A stretch of 64,000 nt of DNA from Acinetobacter nosocomialis NIPH 2119. GTDB lineage: Bacteria; Pseudomonadota; Gammaproteobacteria; Pseudomonadales; Moraxellaceae. The position numbers were made by a program, and so were the translations under genes. The DNA lies in the NCBI RefSeq assembly GCF_000368085.1, contig NZ_KB849239.1, positions 3,772,832 to 3,836,831 of the forward strand, given 5' to 3'. The notes beneath the pieces were generated by a model that did no database searches, was not told where the DNA came from, and worked only from the letters and a program-made list of their open reading frames with translations. Of the stretch, positions 18,711-26,905 are shown piece by piece. The first letter of the stretch is position 1. Every line of letters begins with the position of its first letter.

Positions 18711-18736
18711 AAGCCCCGATAAATCGAGGCTTTTTC
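18711..18736. terminator. Orphaned terminator, probably the original end of gatB
   Basis: Stem AAGCCCCGAT / ATCGAGGCTT with one mismatch and T/A runs on both sides, so it can work in either direction. It now lies 1.7 kb from gatB, beyond the inserted HEPN segment, which suggests it once closed the gat operon. Confidence 0.7.
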
Positions 18737-18773
18737 GTTGAGTTAGCTAATGAAATTAACCAATCAATTTTGT

Positions 18774-18980
18774 TTGACCAAAGGTGTGATTCAGGCTCAA
18801 GGGGATAAGGTACTTGGAGGCGATTTTCAATAGTTAGTCACAATTTTTTTGGAAATATTATTAAATATCAAATTTTTATATTGAGTCTTGCTCTATATTG
18901 ATTTAAATAAATTGGTAACAATGTTTTTAACATCAGTCGTTTGGAATAGTTTTTGGAATAATTACCGAATAGGTTTTTAA
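18774..18980 (+). pseudogene. Decayed copy of the 3' end of the 172-aa secreted-protein gene
   Basis: Translation of 18782 onward gives GVIQAQGDKVLGGDFQ-stop, matching AVIKAEGVKAVGEAFQ of the 17410 gene. Further on, 18893-18950 is almost the same as 17857-17912 at nucleotide level (TATTGATTTAAATAAATTGG in both, then ACAA(T/C)GTTTTTAACA). The copy lacks a start, has an in-frame stop and a diverged middle. It is a pseudogene fragment of a tandem paralogue. Confidence 0.75.
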
Positions 18981-19064
18981 ATGATAACCATGAAATATAA
19001 ATATATCTTAAGTCTTCGTATTTCCTAATGACGAAGACTATTGTGTTGATTGTATAATATATTT

Positions 19065-20342
19065 TTATTTAAACTTCTCATTAAGTAAAAAATCTTTGAA
19101 GTCTTGAATAGAATATAATTTTCCTTCTTGAATTAATGTAATAATACTAAGAATCGAATATGCTAAGTATTTCTTGATCATTCGTAAGTCAGCGGTTTCT
19201 ATATTTTTATTTCCACCATGAGCGATACCACTTCGCTGTTGATATAAATATGTAATATTTTTAAAAATATTTTTTCTACTCTGTAAATTAGTTGACAGTA
19301 AAAAAGCGCAACTTTCTGCTAAATTTTTTGTTATATTTTCACGATGATCCAGGGTGAATAAAGCCTCTAGACCTATAGCATAAAATAAAAAACTTTTACG
19401 ATTTTCTTTAGAGTTAGCAGCATCAGCAAACCAATTAATAGCGTTTTGTAAATTATTAATTAAATCGAAGTGATATTTTTTACTATAAAGGGGGAAGCTA
19501 TAGTTTTTATAAATTTTATCAACATTACTAAATTCATTATTTTCTAAGCTAAAAGATGCGCCATGCAGTAACTTTTGAGAAGTCAGACCGATACTATCTT
19601 CAGTGTAATTAACTCTTATTTGAATTTCATCTTGATTAGTTTTTTCAAAACCTATTTTATGATTCAAGTTAGAGCTTATGCTGATAGCAAAAATAATCTC
19701 ATTAAGAAAATTTTGAGCATCTTGAATACTTTGAGCATAGCTTAAATCATCATCACCTAAGTTTGATACCTCAATTACTGAAAAATTATTATATTCTTTG
19801 ATTTTATCGGTTATTTTGTCTAAATAATATGATCTATTTTCATTTAGTCCATTTTCTTGGATTTTGATTTGTTCGGTAATTTTAAATAAGTGGTTTTCTA
19901 TTTTTTCTTTAAAATAATTGTTGAATTGAGATATACAAATATTATCAACTTTGACTTTATTATGTACATGTAATCCATAAACTTTGAAATAGTAAGTTGT
20001 ATTTCTAACTTTAAGTTTTTCTAGCTTGACTAGGATGGAATTAAAATCATCAACATTTACAGGTGTTTTTGTAATTAAGAAATCTTCATAGATCGGTCTA
20101 ATTTCTTTCTCAATCGTCTTTAGGGAAACAAAATTATTTAACCCTTTTAAAGTTAAAATTTTTAATAAAAAACAATTCCAATATTCTTCGGCTTCTAGAC
20201 TAAATACATACGCAGTCTTTCCTAAGATTAGACGACCATCTTTTTTTCCATATTCTGTATGATCAAAAGTGCAAGAATCTAATTTTTTAAATACTTCGTC
20301 TAAATGTCTTTGATTTTGTAAATTTAATTTTTCAAGTTTCAT
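19065..20342 (-). CDS. HEPN (Apea-like) domain protein, putative defence gene
   Basis: A 425-aa protein of AT-rich composition. The C-terminal region holds an Apea-like HEPN domain: helices around FLFYAIGLEALFTLD, then YQQRSGIAHGG, which contains the R-x4-H motif (Arg370/His375 counting from the chosen start) seen in HEPN ribonucleases. The N-terminal 300 residues are not recognised. The ATG at 20342 (MKLEKLNLQ) is preferred; five extra codons upstream lie inside a terminator hairpin. HEPN proteins of this kind occur in anti-phage and toxin systems, so a defence role is inferred. It stands alone between gatB and the older terminator, with no partner antitoxin visible. Confidence 0.72.
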   Translation of the reverse strand: MKLEKLNLQNQRHLDEVFKKLDSCTFDHTEYGKKDGRLILGKTAYVFSLEAEEYWNCFLLKILTLKGLNNFVSLKTIEKEIRPIYEDFLITKTPVNVDDFNSILVKLEKLKVRNTTYYFKVYGLHVHNKVKVDNICISQFNNYFKEKIENHLFKITEQIKIQENGLNENRSYYLDKITDKIKEYNNFSVIEVSNLGDDDLSYAQSIQDAQNFLNEIIFAISISSNLNHKIGFEKTNQDEIQIRVNYTEDSIGLTSQKLLHGASFSLENNEFSNVDKIYKNYSFPLYSKKYHFDLINNLQNAINWFADAANSKENRKSFLFYAIGLEALFTLDHRENITKNLAESCAFLLSTNLQSRKNIFKNITYLYQQRSGIAHGGNKNIETADLRMIKKYLAYSILSIITLIQEGKLYSIQDFKDFLLNEKFK

Positions 20343-20368
20343 ATAAAAACCCCACATGAAGTGGGGAT
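20341..20368 (-). terminator. Hairpin downstream of gatB, overlapping the HEPN gene leader
   Basis: Stem CCCCAC / GTGGGG (20350-20355 with 20361-20366). On the minus strand it is followed by TTTTTAT, so it can terminate gatB transcripts. The GTGGGG arm is also 8 bases before the HEPN ATG and could serve as its ribosome site. Confidence 0.7.
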
Positions 20369-20402
20369 TTTATATCATTAAATCAATTAACTAGCCAATA
20401 AA

Positions 20403-21872
20403 TCAACCAATCAATTTTTTCATTAATTCATTTACTTGCGCAGGGTTAGCTTTCCCTTTAGATGCTTTCATGACTTGACCAACAAGACCGTTAAAGGCTT
20501 TTTCTTTACCAGACTTGTATTCTTCAACCATTTTTTCATTGGCTGCAAGTACTTCTTTAATGATTGCTTCAATTGCACCAGTATCGGTTTCTTGCTTTAA
20601 GCCTTTTTCCGCAATAATGTCATCGGCAGATTTACCTTCCGATTCCCACATAAAACCAAAGACTTGTTTAGCAATCTTACCGCTAATGGTATTGTCAACA
20701 ATACGTGCAATCATGCCGCCAAGCTGTTCAGCAGAAACAGGTGAGTCAGCCAAATCTAGGCCTGCTTTGTTTAAAGCACCAGAGAATTCACCCATTACCC
20801 AGTTTGCAGCAATTTTACCTTGCTTCGCACCACCAGCCGCAGCAACAACAGCTTCATAGAAGTCCGCCATTTCGCGTGAGAGCGTAAGTACGTGTGCATC
20901 GTATTCAGTTACACCAAAGTCTGCAATAAAGCGTGCACGGCGTGCTGCTGGCAACTCAGGCATAGTTGCTTTGATGGCCTCAATTTGCTCATCTGGAATA
21001 ATTACTGGTAACAAGTCTGGATCAGGGAAGTAGCGGTAGTCATTCGCTTCTTCTTTAGAACGCATAGAACGCGTTTCCATTTTATTTGGATCGAACAAAC
21101 GAGTTTCTTGATCAATTTCGCCGCCCCATTCCAAAATTTCCATTTGGCGTTCAATTTCCACATTGATCGCTTGCTCAATGAAACGGAATGAGTTGAGGTT
21201 TTTAAGCTCACAGCGTGTGCCAAACGGTTGTCCCGGACGACGTAAAGACACGTTACAGTCCGCACGGAATGAGCCTTCAGCCATGTTACCGTCAGAAATA
21301 CCTAACCAACGTACTAATGTGTGAATCGCTTTGATATAAGCAACAGCTTCTTCAACCGAACGCATGTCTGGTTCAGAAACGATTTCAAGCAAAGGCGTAC
21401 CAGCACGGTTTAAGTCAATGCCAGACATACCTTCAAATTGGTCGTGTACAGACTTACCCGCATCTTCTTCAAGGTGAGCACGAGTTACGCCAATACGTTT
21501 AGTCGTACCATCTTCAAGTTGAATGTCGATGTGACCCAAGCCCACAATCGGGTTATCCATTTGGCTAATTTGATAGCCTTTTGGTGAGTCAGGGTAGAAG
21601 TAGTTCTTACGTGCAAACACAGATGCTTGGTCGATGTAAGCATCAATACCTAAACCAAAACGAATTGCAAGATCAACCACTTTTTCATTCAAAACTGGAA
21701 GTACACCCGGCATTGCTAAGTCTACCAGGCTCGCTTGTGTATTTGGGTCTTGACCAAATTCAGTCGATGAACCAGAGAAAATTTTAGAATTGGTTGCAAG
21801 CTGAGTGTGAATCTCAATACCAATAACGACTTCCCAACCGTCAATCAATTTCAACTTTTGAGCTTCAGCCAT
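20403..21872 (-). CDS. gatB: Aspartyl/glutamyl-tRNA amidotransferase subunit B
   Basis: The 489-aa GatB starts MAEAQKLKLIDGWEVVIGIEIHTQL, with GSSTEFG and the signature PDSPKGYQISQ following. The C-terminal tail domain (about residues 330-489) ends NPAQVNELMKKLIG. With GatA and GatC it converts mischarged Glu-tRNA(Gln) or Asp-tRNA(Asn) to the correct aminoacyl-tRNA; GatB binds the tRNA and activates the acyl group. The start overlaps the gatA stop by one base (TAATG), so translation is coupled. The order gatC-gatA-gatB is standard. Confidence 0.97.
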   Translation of the reverse strand: MAEAQKLKLIDGWEVVIGIEIHTQLATNSKIFSGSSTEFGQDPNTQASLVDLAMPGVLPVLNEKVVDLAIRFGLGIDAYIDQASVFARKNYFYPDSPKGYQISQMDNPIVGLGHIDIQLEDGTTKRIGVTRAHLEEDAGKSVHDQFEGMSGIDLNRAGTPLLEIVSEPDMRSVEEAVAYIKAIHTLVRWLGISDGNMAEGSFRADCNVSLRRPGQPFGTRCELKNLNSFRFIEQAINVEIERQMEILEWGGEIDQETRLFDPNKMETRSMRSKEEANDYRYFPDPDLLPVIIPDEQIEAIKATMPELPAARRARFIADFGVTEYDAHVLTLSREMADFYEAVVAAAGGAKQGKIAANWVMGEFSGALNKAGLDLADSPVSAEQLGGMIARIVDNTISGKIAKQVFGFMWESEGKSADDIIAEKGLKQETDTGAIEAIIKEVLAANEKMVEEYKSGKEKAFNGLVGQVMKASKGKANPAQVNELMKKLIG

Positions 21873-23350
21873 TATGCATTCTCCTCAGCAATTGCCGCAC
21901 GTTTGGTGTGCCAGTCAGTGTTTTGTTGATATTGATGAATAATTGACAACAGTTGTGATTCTGACCAGTAGTTACCAATTAATTGTAAACCTACAGGTAA
22001 GCTGTCTTTATCAAAACCAACAGGAGCATTAATGGCTGGTAAGCCTGCTAAGTTCACTGCAAGTGTATAGATATCGCCTAAATACATTTCAGTTGGACTT
22101 AAGTTCGCACCGATTTTATATGCAGTTGTTGGCGCAGAAGGAGCTGCAATCACATCTACATTTTCAAAGGCTTTTAAAAAGTCTTGTTGAATTAAACGAC
22201 GTACTTTCTGTGCTTTCACATAATAAGCATCGTAATAACCTGCAGAAAGCGCGTATGTACCAATAAGGATACGACGTTGAACTTCTGGACCAAAGCCTTC
22301 TGAACGAGAACGTTTATAAAGATCCATCAAGTCTGCTGGATTTTCACAGCGGTAACCGTAGCGAACACCGTCATAACGTGACAAGTTAGAAGATGCTTCC
22401 GCTGGCGCGATGAGATAATACGTTGGTACATAAGCTTCGGTCATGTTGAGGTCAATCTCAACAAGCGTTGCACCCATTTCTTCAAGCTTTTTCAAAGACT
22501 CTTCAACACGTGCTTTTACGTCGGCATCTAAACCTGCAACGTTAAAGTACTGTTTAGGAATACCAATACGTAAACCTTTTACGGATGTGCCATTTAAGTT
22601 TGCAACGTAGTCATCAACTTCTTTTTTAACCGAAGTTGAGTCTTTTGCATCATGACCTGCAATTACATTCATGAGGTAAGCACAGTCTTCAGCAGAGCGT
22701 GCCATTGGACCCGCTTGGTCTAAAGATGATGCATAAGCAATGATACCGAAGCGAGAAACACGACCATAGGTTGGTTTTAAGCCTGTTAAGCCACAGAAAG
22801 ACGCAGGTTGACGAATTGAGCCACCTGTATCGGTACCTGTAGCAAATGGTGCTAAATCAGCAGCTACAGCCGCAGCCGAGCCACCTGATGAACCACCAGG
22901 TACATGGTCAAGTGCCCAAGGATTGCTTGTTGCGCCTACATATGAGCTTTCAGAAGTTGAACCCATCGCAAACTCATCCATGTTCACTTTACCTAAAGTG
23001 ACAAGACCAGCTGCTTTAGTTTTTTCAACAACAGTTGCATCGTAAGGAGAAATAAAATTATCTAATATTTTTGAACCAGCAGTGGTTTTAATGCCTTTGG
23101 TACAAAAGATATCTTTGTGAGCAAGTGGAATACCCGTTAAAGCAGTTGCATTACCTGCTTTTAAAGCTACATCGGCTGCGTCAGCTTCAGCAAGTGCTTG
23201 CTCAGGTGTAACCGTCACATAGCTTTTTACCAGTGGGTCAATTTTAGCAATACGTTTTAAATAGTGTTCAGTCAGTTCGCGAGACGAAAACTTCGCTTGG
23301 CTTAAGCCTTCAGCAAGTTCGCGAATTGATAAGCGATGTAAATCAGTCAT
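21872..23350 (-). CDS. gatA: Aspartyl/glutamyl-tRNA amidotransferase subunit A
   Basis: The 492-aa amidase subunit carries the amidase signature GGSSGGSAAAVAADLAPFATGTDTGGSIRQPA. This includes the Ser-cisSer-Lys triad, with the catalytic Lys in LAHKDIF near residue 77. It hydrolyses glutamine to supply ammonia for the transamidation done on GatB. It is the middle gene of the gatCAB operon, 53 bp after gatC and overlapping gatB by one base. Confidence 0.97.
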   Translation of the reverse strand: MTDLHRLSIRELAEGLSQAKFSSRELTEHYLKRIAKIDPLVKSYVTVTPEQALAEADAADVALKAGNATALTGIPLAHKDIFCTKGIKTTAGSKILDNFISPYDATVVEKTKAAGLVTLGKVNMDEFAMGSTSESSYVGATSNPWALDHVPGGSSGGSAAAVAADLAPFATGTDTGGSIRQPASFCGLTGLKPTYGRVSRFGIIAYASSLDQAGPMARSAEDCAYLMNVIAGHDAKDSTSVKKEVDDYVANLNGTSVKGLRIGIPKQYFNVAGLDADVKARVEESLKKLEEMGATLVEIDLNMTEAYVPTYYLIAPAEASSNLSRYDGVRYGYRCENPADLMDLYKRSRSEGFGPEVQRRILIGTYALSAGYYDAYYVKAQKVRRLIQQDFLKAFENVDVIAAPSAPTTAYKIGANLSPTEMYLGDIYTLAVNLAGLPAINAPVGFDKDSLPVGLQLIGNYWSESQLLSIIHQYQQNTDWHTKRAAIAEENA

Positions 23351-23403
23351 GAGTAAAATTTCTTTACATTCAAAATAGGGAAGATGGGTTAATTGAGTAA
23401 AAG

Positions 23404-23718
23404 TTATTCAATCACGCGAGGAACAAGATACAAACCATCTTGAGTTGCAGGCGCAACTGCTTGGTATTCATCTCGATGATTGCTTTCAGTTACCACATCA
23501 GCACGTAAAGGTTGAGGATTGTCAAAAGGACTCTTTAAAGGTTCTACGCCTTCCGTATCAATGCCTTTTAAGGTTTCCATCATGCCTAAAATTTTATTTA
23601 GACTTTGAGCATATTCAGCAGATTGCGTATCATTGAGCGACAATCGAGCAAGATTGGCGATTGCTGAAACTGTTTGTGCATTTAAATCTGCTGAATGCTG
23701 TGCATCCGATGTAGACAT
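23404..23718 (-). CDS. gatC: Aspartyl/glutamyl-tRNA amidotransferase subunit C
   Basis: This 104-aa GatC protein has the family features TVSAIANLARLSLND, then the helix with LNKILGMMETLKGIDTEGVEPL and a late LRADVV. It links GatA and GatB. It is the first gene of the operon. Its promoter lies in the 133-bp gap shared with the divergent mreB. Confidence 0.95.
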   Translation of the reverse strand: MSTSDAQHSADLNAQTVSAIANLARLSLNDTQSAEYAQSLNKILGMMETLKGIDTEGVEPLKSPFDNPQPLRADVVTESNHRDEYQAVAPATQDGLYLVPRVIE

Positions 23719-23851
23719 AACATCACCTAATCAGTATTAAAAATTTTCAAAATATCGTGCGTTATAATAAGCGATTGACTTGTTCAAATCATCACATTTA
23801 GTTTAAAGTTGCCACCTTGCATCCACATGAAAGTTTAACTGAGAACGAACC

Positions 23852-24892
23852 GTGATTCTAAAACGACTAATTGGCTTGTTTTCGCCGGATCTAGCCATTG
23901 ATTTAGGTACTGCAAATACACTTATTTATGCACCAGGCCGCGGCATTATATTAAATGAACCAACAGTTGTGGCAATTCGTCACAGTGGTTCACAAAAAAT
24001 TGTTGCTGCTGTAGGGCTAGATGCTAAGCAAATGTTAGGCCGTACACCTGCGAATATTTCTGCAATTCGTCCAATGAAAGACGGTGTAATTGCAGATTTT
24101 GAAGTGACTGAAACCATGTTGAATCAGTTCATTGGTAAAGTTCACGAAAAACGTTTGTTCCCACCTGCACCTCGTGTAGTTGTATGTGTACCATGTAAAT
24201 CAACTTTGGTCGAGCGTCGCGCAATTCGTGAAGCCGTATTTAATGCTGGTGCCCGTGATGTACGCTTAATTGAAGAGCCAATGGCTGCTGCAATTGGTGC
24301 TGGCATGCCAGTTGAACAAGCATGTGGTTCTATGGTTGTGGATGTTGGTGGTGGTACAACTGAAATTGCAATTATTTCATTGCAAGGTTGTGTCTATGCC
24401 GATTCTTTACGTATTGGTGGCGATGTATTTGATGAGCAAATCATTAATTATGTTCGTAAAGCTCACGGTTGCGTAATTGGTGAAACCACAGCTGAAATTA
24501 TTAAGAAAGAAGTAGGTATGGCTGTTTCTGATGGTACGACATTAGAAATTGAAGTACGTGGCCGCAACCTTGCAGAAGGTGTACCTCGTGCGATTACTGT
24601 AACTTCTGATGAAATTACTCAAGCGATTTCTGACCCATTACAAAGCATTGTAAGTGCGGTGAAATCTGCTCTTGAACAAACTCCTCCTGAACTTTCTTCT
24701 GATATTGCTGAGCGCGGTATTGTGTTGACAGGTGGTGGTGCGTTACTTCGTAACCTCGACAAATTGTTAGCGCAAGAAACTGGTTTACCAGTTGTTGTTG
24801 CTGAAGATCCTCTTACTTGCGTGACCCGTGGTGGTGGTAAGGTATTGGAATTCTTCGACAACCCGAACCATGACATGCTTTTCGTCGGTTAA
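23852..24892 (+). CDS. mreB: Rod shape-determining protein MreB
   Basis: The 346-aa actin homologue starts at GTG (MILKRLIGLFSPDLAIDLGTANTL). ATPase motifs are visible: phosphate 1 DLGTANTLIY, phosphate 2 VVDVGGGTTEIA and the adenosine block GIVLTGGGALLRNL. It forms filaments under the inner membrane that guide the elongation machinery for peptidoglycan. It begins the mreBCD-maf-rng cluster, in the same order as in E. coli. Confidence 0.98.
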   Translation: MILKRLIGLFSPDLAIDLGTANTLIYAPGRGIILNEPTVVAIRHSGSQKIVAAVGLDAKQMLGRTPANISAIRPMKDGVIADFEVTETMLNQFIGKVHEKRLFPPAPRVVVCVPCKSTLVERRAIREAVFNAGARDVRLIEEPMAAAIGAGMPVEQACGSMVVDVGGGTTEIAIISLQGCVYADSLRIGGDVFDEQIINYVRKAHGCVIGETTAEIIKKEVGMAVSDGTTLEIEVRGRNLAEGVPRAITVTSDEITQAISDPLQSIVSAVKSALEQTPPELSSDIAERGIVLTGGGALLRNLDKLLAQETGLPVVVAEDPLTCVTRGGGKVLEFFDNPNHDMLFVG

Positions 24893-24908
24893 GTTTAAGG
24901 ATTAGGCG

Positions 24909-25766
24909 GTGCAACCGAATATTTTTTCAAGACAGCCGCCATCTTTCCGCTCGTTCATTATTGCGGTCATTACATGCTTGGTTGTGCTGTTCTTTGATTG
25001 GCGCATGCCTTATGTAATTCAGCCAGCAAGGGATGTCTTGTACGCTGCATATAATCCAATTTATGCGCTTGCAAGCTATCCGGTACTGTCGAGAGAATGG
25101 CTGAATCAACAAACTAAATCTGAAACACAACTGCGCCGTGAAAACACTGCAATGCAGGCTGAGTTGTTACAGGCTCAGGTTCGTTTGCAGAAACTATCTG
25201 AATTATCTGCTGAAAATACCCGATTACGCGGTTTACTTGATACGCCATTAATTATTGATGGTCGTATGGAAATTGCCGAAGTGATTGGAACAGATGCCGA
25301 TCCGCTACGTCACATTATCATTATTAACCGCGGTTCAATGGATCACCTTAAGGTGGGTCAAACGGTTCTAGATGATAAAGGGATTATGGGGCAAATCATC
25401 AATGTATATCCTCATAGTTCACGTGTGATGCTACTTTCAGACAAAGAGCATTCACTCTCTGTTCGTTTAGAGCGTACAGGTATGCGTGCGATTGTTTCGG
25501 GAACTGGTGATTTAGGTCGTTTGAAAATGGAATATGTTCCGACTAGTGCAAATATTCAAGTCGGCGATAAAGTATTGAGTTCTGGCTTAGGTGAGCATTT
25601 CCCGGCAGGTTATGCAGTGGGTACGGTGGCTAAAATCCGTCGTCATAATTCAGGTGAGTTTGCTGAAATTGATATTACTCCAGCTGCTCAGCTTGCAACA
25701 GGACATCACGTGGTTGTGCTTTTCTCTGACTCATTAGCGAAGGAGCAACCTTATGCCGATCGCTAA
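24909..25766 (+). CDS. mreC: Rod shape-determining protein MreC
   Basis: The 285-aa protein begins at GTG, 17 bp after mreB. One N-terminal membrane helix (VITCLVVLFFDW region) is followed by a coiled coil (residues about 75-105, rich in Glu and Leu) and the periplasmic beta domain with IIIINRGSMDHLKVGQTV and SVRLERTGMRAIVSGTG. MreC forms periplasmic assemblies that activate the PBP2-RodA synthase. It overlaps mreD by 14 bases. Confidence 0.95.
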   Translation: MQPNIFSRQPPSFRSFIIAVITCLVVLFFDWRMPYVIQPARDVLYAAYNPIYALASYPVLSREWLNQQTKSETQLRRENTAMQAELLQAQVRLQKLSELSAENTRLRGLLDTPLIIDGRMEIAEVIGTDADPLRHIIIINRGSMDHLKVGQTVLDDKGIMGQIINVYPHSSRVMLLSDKEHSLSVRLERTGMRAIVSGTGDLGRLKMEYVPTSANIQVGDKVLSSGLGEHFPAGYAVGTVAKIRRHNSGEFAEIDITPAAQLATGHHVVVLFSDSLAKEQPYADR

Positions 25767-26244
25767 ACTGAAACGTGAGAAGCGTAAAGATCCACTATGG
25801 GGAATTATTCTCTCCGTTATCGTGGGTTCTGTGCTCATGGTTTACCCACTTTCCTACGATATTTCTGGCTGGCGTCCATTGTTCATGCTTATGATCATGT
25901 TGTTTTGGGTCGTTTGCCAACCAACATGGTGTGGGGTGTGGTTTGCATTTGGCATGGGAATTTTTACAGACCTTTTGCTTGATGCACCTTTGGGCTTAAA
26001 TGCCTTAAGTTTTGTTATTGTTACCTTTGTTACCCGCTTTTTAATACGTGAACGTCGGATTTTAACTTTCGTTAATTTATGGACGATTGCCATTTTAGTG
26101 ATTATTGCTCACTTGGCATTTATGTGGGTAACCCAAACGATGGGGGGCATTCATTTTTCGATTGCTCGTCATTGGCAACCATTAATAACAAGCATCTTAA
26201 CTTGGCCTGTTGTTTATTATTGTTTAGCAAAATGGCGCATTTAG
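25753..26244 (+). CDS. mreD: Rod shape-determining protein MreD
   Basis: The 163-aa integral membrane protein has five or so hydrophobic segments and the family stretch GIFTDLLLDAPLGLNAL. It is the third part of the MreBCD elongasome. Its start lies inside the end of mreC, and its last 13 bases overlap the maf start, so the three are translationally coupled. Confidence 0.94.
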   Translation: MPIAKLKREKRKDPLWGIILSVIVGSVLMVYPLSYDISGWRPLFMLMIMLFWVVCQPTWCGVWFAFGMGIFTDLLLDAPLGLNALSFVIVTFVTRFLIRERRILTFVNLWTIAILVIIAHLAFMWVTQTMGGIHFSIARHWQPLITSILTWPVVYYCLAKWRI

Positions 26245-26792
26245 TTTTAGCTTCCAGTTCTCCGCGTCGTAGAGAATTGTTGCAACAGTTGGGCTTAAAT
26301 TTTGAAATTTATAGCCCTGATATTGATGAATCTATTCATGATGGCGAGCTGGTTCATCAATATGTTGAACGTTTAGCAAGAGAAAAAGCGCAAGCTGTAT
26401 TAAATATTTTTCCAGATGCCGTGGTTATTGCTGCCGATACAAGTCTTGGGCTTGATGGTCAGATTATTGGTAAACCTGACTCAAAACAGCATGCCTTTGA
26501 AATCTGGAAACAATTATCTGGCCGTTGGCATGATGTGTTTTCCGGAATTTGTATTGCGACACAACAGCAAATCTTGAGTCAAGTGGTGCAAACTCAAGTT
26601 GAGTTTGCACCAATGACTGCGCAAGATATGGAAGATTATTGGGCCACAGGTGAACCTGTAGGGAAGGCCGGTGCATATGCAATTCAAGGAATTGCTTCGC
26701 AATATATTCCCAAAATTCAAGGAAGTTATAGTAATGTGGTAGGGCTTCCTTTGTACGAATTTTCACAGTTATTCAAAAGAGTGAAGACATAA
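26232..26792 (+). CDS. maf: Maf-like nucleoside triphosphate pyrophosphatase (YhdE type)
   Basis: The 186-aa protein starts MAHLVLASSSPRRRELLQQLG, the universal Maf N-terminus with the phosphate-binding SSSPRR. The catalytic Asp lies in VVIAADTSLGLDG and the late motif is KAGAYAIQGIASQYI. YhdE-type Maf proteins hydrolyse dTTP, UTP and modified pyrimidine nucleotides. The position mreD-maf-rng matches E. coli mreD-yhdE-rng. The reading frame is open for 51 codons further upstream inside mreD, but homology starts only at this ATG. Confidence 0.95.
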   Translation: MAHLVLASSSPRRRELLQQLGLNFEIYSPDIDESIHDGELVHQYVERLAREKAQAVLNIFPDAVVIAADTSLGLDGQIIGKPDSKQHAFEIWKQLSGRWHDVFSGICIATQQQILSQVVQTQVEFAPMTAQDMEDYWATGEPVGKAGAYAIQGIASQYIPKIQGSYSNVVGLPLYEFSQLFKRVKT

Positions 26793-26905
26793 GGGGTTGT
26801 TGATAATTCTTGATTGAATTGCATTGTCGATGAATAGTGGACAAAGCGACATTAACAGTCCCTCTGACTCTTTAATAAAAATTTTATAATGCTTTGAGTT
26901 TATGT

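Larger units (their letters stand above)
18758..20418. mobile_element. Probable insertion carrying the HEPN gene, bounded by a 14-bp direct repeat
   Basis: AACCAATCAATTTT occurs at 18758-18771 and again at 20405-20418, where it is the end of gatB. The segment between is AT-rich and separates gatB from a terminator that would fit its end. No transposase or integrase is present. The repeat could be a recombination scar or a chance match in AT-rich DNA. Confidence 0.45.

Noticed and set aside
20515..20859. Plus-strand 114-aa ORF inside gatB
   Set aside because: Shadow frame of gatB, no ribosome site, Ser/Ala-rich composition from codon complement.
26079..26231. N-terminal extension of maf inside mreD
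   Set aside because: Family similarity starts exactly at MAHLVLASSSPRR; the upstream part is mreD read in another frame.
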